NCBI RefSeq assembly: GCF_014201885.1
Contig: NZ_JACHFN010000015.1
Span: forward strand, 1 to 64,000
Reading direction: 5' to 3'
Length of the DNA stretch: 64,000 nucleotides
DNA from: Deinococcus budaensis
GTDB taxonomy: Bacteria; Deinococcota; Deinococci; Deinococcales; Deinococcaceae
Position 1 is the stretch's first letter. The number at the start of each line of letters is the position of its first letter. The notes beneath the pieces are model-generated. The model ran no database searches. It had not been told where the DNA came from and saw nothing but the letters and a program-made list of their open reading frames with translations. The translations under genes and the position numbers were made by a program. This document shows positions 61,965 to 64,000 of the stretch, in pieces.

Positions 61965-63374
61965 GTGCGCTTTTTGCTGGCCCTCAACCTGACTGTCCTC
62001 GCCCTGCTGGCCGGGCTGACGGGGTCGCGGGCGCAGGCCCCGGCCGCGGCGGACGTGACCCTGCGGCGGGTGGCGGCGCCGGTACCGGGCGTCCCCCTCA
62101 GCCCCGCCGTGGAGCGCGCCCTGGCCGGGCTGCCGGAGGGCGTGCGGGTGGGCCTGCTGGTGCGCGACCTGGAGACCGGGCAGGTGCTGGAAGCGCGCGG
62201 GGCAGGCGTCCCGCTGATTCCGGCGAGTACGGTGAAGCTGGTCACGGCGGCCTCGGTGCTGGTGGACCGGGGCGGGGCGGACGGCTGGTGGAGCACCGAC
62301 CTGACCCGCCCCGCTGCGGGCGGAAGCCGCGCGAGCGCGCCGCACCTGACCCTGCGCGGCGGGGCCGACCCGACCCTCCGCGTGGCGGGCGGCCCCAACA
62401 GCCTCAGGGCGCTGGCCAAGCAGGCCTTTGCCCGGGGCCTGCGCGAGGTCGGTGAGGTCCGCCTTGACGAGACGCGTCTCAGCGCGCGGGGCTGGCAGGA
62501 CCTGGTGCTGGGCGTGCCCATGACCCCCCTGCGCCTGGCCGAGTGGCAAGACGCGTCCCCGGCCTCCGCCGCCGAGGCCAGGGCGCGGGCGGGCGCGGCG
62601 CTGATCGCGGAGTTGCGCCGCGCCGGGGTGCGGGTCGCGTCCGACACGGTGGGGACCGCGCCCGCCTTCTCCCCCTACATTCCGCCTCCGCGCCGCGACG
62701 CGCGGGGAAAGTGGCTGCCGCCCGACCCGCTGATTCCTGCGGAGCGCCGCCCCGAGCAGGGGGTGGCCTCGGTGCGCAGCGCGCCGCCTTCCGGGGTGCT
62801 GGCCGCCACCCTGCGTCCCAGCGACAACCTGCTGTCCGAGGAACTGCTCGCCACCCTGGCCGTGCGCCCCGGCATGGGCGGCACGCTGCACAGCGCCCTG
62901 CGCCGCGAGCGCGCGGTGCTGCGCCGCTTGCAGGTGGACCTGCGGGGCGTTCACCTCGCGGATGGCAGCGGCCTGAGCCGCGAAAACCGCCTGACGCCGC
63001 GCGCGCTGGTAGACCTGCTGGACGTCATGCACGACCTGCCCTACCGGGTGGGGGGGGCGCAGGCCGAGTTGCCAGCCGGCACCTACCGGGCACGCCGCAA
63101 CGTCTTTGCCGAGGCGCTGCCGCAGGCGGGCACCGGGGGCGACAAGGACGGGCGCGGCGGCACGCTGGCGCTGAGACTCGGGGGCAGCGGGCTGGACGTG
63201 CGGGCCAAGACGGGCACCCTGCCGGGGGTCTCGGCGCTCGCGGGGTACGTCACGGGGCGCAGCGGGCATACGCTGGCCTTTGCCGTGCTGATGAACGGGC
63301 CGGAGGACAGTCCGATCCTGACGCTGCGGGCGGTGCAGGATGAGGTGGTTCGGGTGGTGGCGGGGGCGCATTAG
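61965..63374 (+). CDS. dacB: D-alanyl-D-alanine carboxypeptidase/endopeptidase (PBP4/DacB, S13)
   Basis: 469 residues from GTG 61965. The signal peptide is [20 protein letters not shown] with cleavage near SRAQA. Penicilloyl-serine motifs are PASTVKLVT (SxxK), [10 protein letters not shown] (SxN) and [12 protein letters not shown] (KTG). The peptidase S13 family removes the terminal D-Ala or cuts cross-links in the periplasm. An inserted domain between SxxK and SxN is normal for S13. The start is supported by TATCTT 6 nt upstream. The second repeat copy begins 10 nt after the stop. Confidence 0.92.
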   Translation: MRFLLALNLTVLALLAGLTGSRAQAPAAADVTLRRVAAPVPGVPLSPAVERALAGLPEGVRVGLLVRDLETGQVLEARGAGVPLIPASTVKLVTAASVLVDRGGADGWWSTDLTRPAAGGSRASAPHLTLRGGADPTLRVAGGPNSLRALAKQAFARGLREVGEVRLDETRLSARGWQDLVLGVPMTPLRLAEWQDASPASAAEARARAGAALIAELRRAGVRVASDTVGTAPAFSPYIPPPRRDARGKWLPPDPLIPAERRPEQGVASVRSAPPSGVLAATLRPSDNLLSEELLATLAVRPGMGGTLHSALRRERAVLRRLQVDLRGVHLADGSGLSRENRLTPRALVDLLDVMHDLPYRVGGAQAELPAGTYRARRNVFAEALPQAGTGGDKDGRGGTLALRLGGSGLDVRAKTGTLPGVSALAGYVTGRSGHTLAFAVLMNGPEDSPILTLRAVQDEVVRVVAGAH

Positions 63375-63384
63375 GTCGAAGGCG

Positions 63385-63642
63385 CCCACCCCCCAGCCCC
63401 CTCCCCAGGGGGCAGGGGGAGCGAAGCGCTGCGCTCGGCAAGGGCAGACGGGCAGCGCTGGGAGGGCGTAATCCTCAAACCCAATGTTGGATCTTGGTGC
63501 GGCCCCGTCGCGGCCACCGTCTCGCTGCGTGAGCAGGGCGGGGGGAAGGCGGTGCGGACTCCATGCGCCCATACCTGTGCGGCGTCCGCTGTGCCCGTTT
63601 TTAGAAAGCCCAAGCTTGAGCGCCGTTTCTCCACCCCCTTGA
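63385..63642. repeat. ~260-bp dispersed intergenic repeat, copy 2
   Basis: This aligns with 5133-5392 in the same orientation, and each copy starts within about 12 nt of the stop of a plus-strand gene. Shared blocks are as given for copy 1. The C-rich start hairpin CCCCCT-CCCC-AGGGGG is conserved, but T runs after it are not. Divergence is scattered, with small indels, and the two copies look old and not recently transposed. There are no open frames, terminal inverted repeats or target duplications that I can see. Confidence 0.85.
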
Positions 63643-63694
63643 CTCGCAGAGCGGCTTGCAGAGGGGGTGAACCAGCCCTGTCCCCCTCTCCGCC

Positions 63695-64000
63695 CTACCT
63701 CCCCTCCGCCCGCACGCCGACCACGCCGTCCGCGAATTCCAGGGTCAGGGTCTCCCCCGGCTGCACGGCTGCGGCCCGCGTCACGGGCTGGCCCTCCTGA
63801 TCCCGCACCAGGGCGTAGCCGCGTGCCAGGGTGCGCTGGGGCGTCAGGCCCAGGGCCTGGCGCATCAGGGCGTCAGTCTGGGTGTGGGCGGCGTCGGTCT
63901 GGCGGCGGGCCGCCGTGAGGAGGCGGTCCAGGGTCCACCTGGCCCCGGCGTCGGCGTTGACCAGCACCTCGCGGGCGTGGGCGCGGATGGTGCGGGCCTG
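63695..64000 (-). CDS. xseA: exodeoxyribonuclease VII large subunit, C-terminal part
   Basis: The last ~101 codons of a gene that continues beyond the window (the 5' end is outside). [32 protein letters not shown] and [17 protein letters not shown] are the characteristic C-terminal segment of XseA, including the ARGYA turn. XseA with XseB degrades single-stranded DNA from both ends, in mismatch and recombinational repair. The xseB gene is not visible. Confidence 0.85.
   Translation of the reverse strand, partial: QARTIRAHAREVLVNADAGARWTLDRLLTAARRQTDAAHTQTDALMRQALGLTPQRTLARGYALVRDQEGQPVTRAAAVQPGETLTLEFADGVVGVRAEGR

Overview
The window is about 64 kb of high-GC bacterial DNA that reads as a Deinococcus chromosome. 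The indications are the 5S rRNA sequence, a tandem pair of deoxynucleoside kinases, an AlkA2-type glycosylase, a CdaA/CdaR c-di-AMP pair, a yqeK-lytR-rsfS operon, and a very strong leaderless-promoter pattern (TAnnnT, then 5-7 nt, then ATG/GTG) upstream of more than twenty genes. There is no phage, insertion sequence, integrase or CRISPR array. The content is mostly core metabolism and regulation, densely packed, with many 4-bp ATGA/GTGA start-stop overlaps.

Layout. 1-290: end of 5S rRNA, tRNA-Gly(GCC) and terminator. 360-5121: an MFS permease divergent from a LacI regulator across a perfect 20-bp palindrome, then galE and an M20 peptidase. 5133-5392: first copy of a ~260-bp intergenic repeat (second copy 63385-63642). 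5471-8823 (minus): RtcB ligase, a small CxxC protein and a MurE ligase. 8881-13184: CadC/ArsR-type sensor, ferritin-like DUF892 protein, two deoxynucleoside kinases, an HtrA-type protease and a cysteine-less FmdB-like protein. 13472-19849: acyl-CoA dehydrogenase, Crp/Fnr regulator, AlkA, a secreted YscW-like protein, SDR plus Nudix, and two small membrane proteins. 19854-29149: fused ATPase-permease ABC importer with an EamA permease, a START-like protein, TetR, HisC, YkgJ, ChrA and an acyl-ACP desaturase.

29361-38777: peroxiredoxin, a heterodimeric ABC exporter, a VapBC-like toxin-antitoxin pair, PhoU, a PRC-barrel/DUF2382 stress protein, a WGxxGxxG Thr/Asp-rich protein and a two-component system. 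38911-43319: rsfS-lytR-yqeK and cdaR-cdaA. 43480-50845: metallo-hydrolase, an RNase H-like protein with a previously overlooked small partner gene, pyrE, a DUF2268 protease, and sucB/sucA. 51123-64000: BON-domain low-complexity protein, a P450 with its MarR regulator, ppx, pdxY, a phosphoesterase, a secreted esterase, MutT, a dienoyl-CoA isomerase/2,4-dienoyl-CoA reductase pair, a DacB-type carboxypeptidase and the end of xseA.

The genes group into envelope synthesis (MurE, LCP protein, DacB, CdaAR), lipid metabolism (acyl-CoA dehydrogenase, acyl-ACP desaturase, dienoyl-CoA enzymes, a TetR regulator), nucleotide and DNA/RNA upkeep (dNKs, AlkA, XseA, RtcB, Nudix, RNase H-like), and stress tolerance (DUF892, PRC/DUF2382, BON, peroxiredoxin). 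No single new defence or biosynthetic system is evident. The most notable items are the repeat family, two small translationally coupled genes hidden downstream of murE and of the RNase H-like gene, an FmdB-like protein without cysteines coupled to HtrA, a possible leaderless leader peptide in front of yqeK, and the ABC transporter architectures. All functions are inferred from sequence alone.
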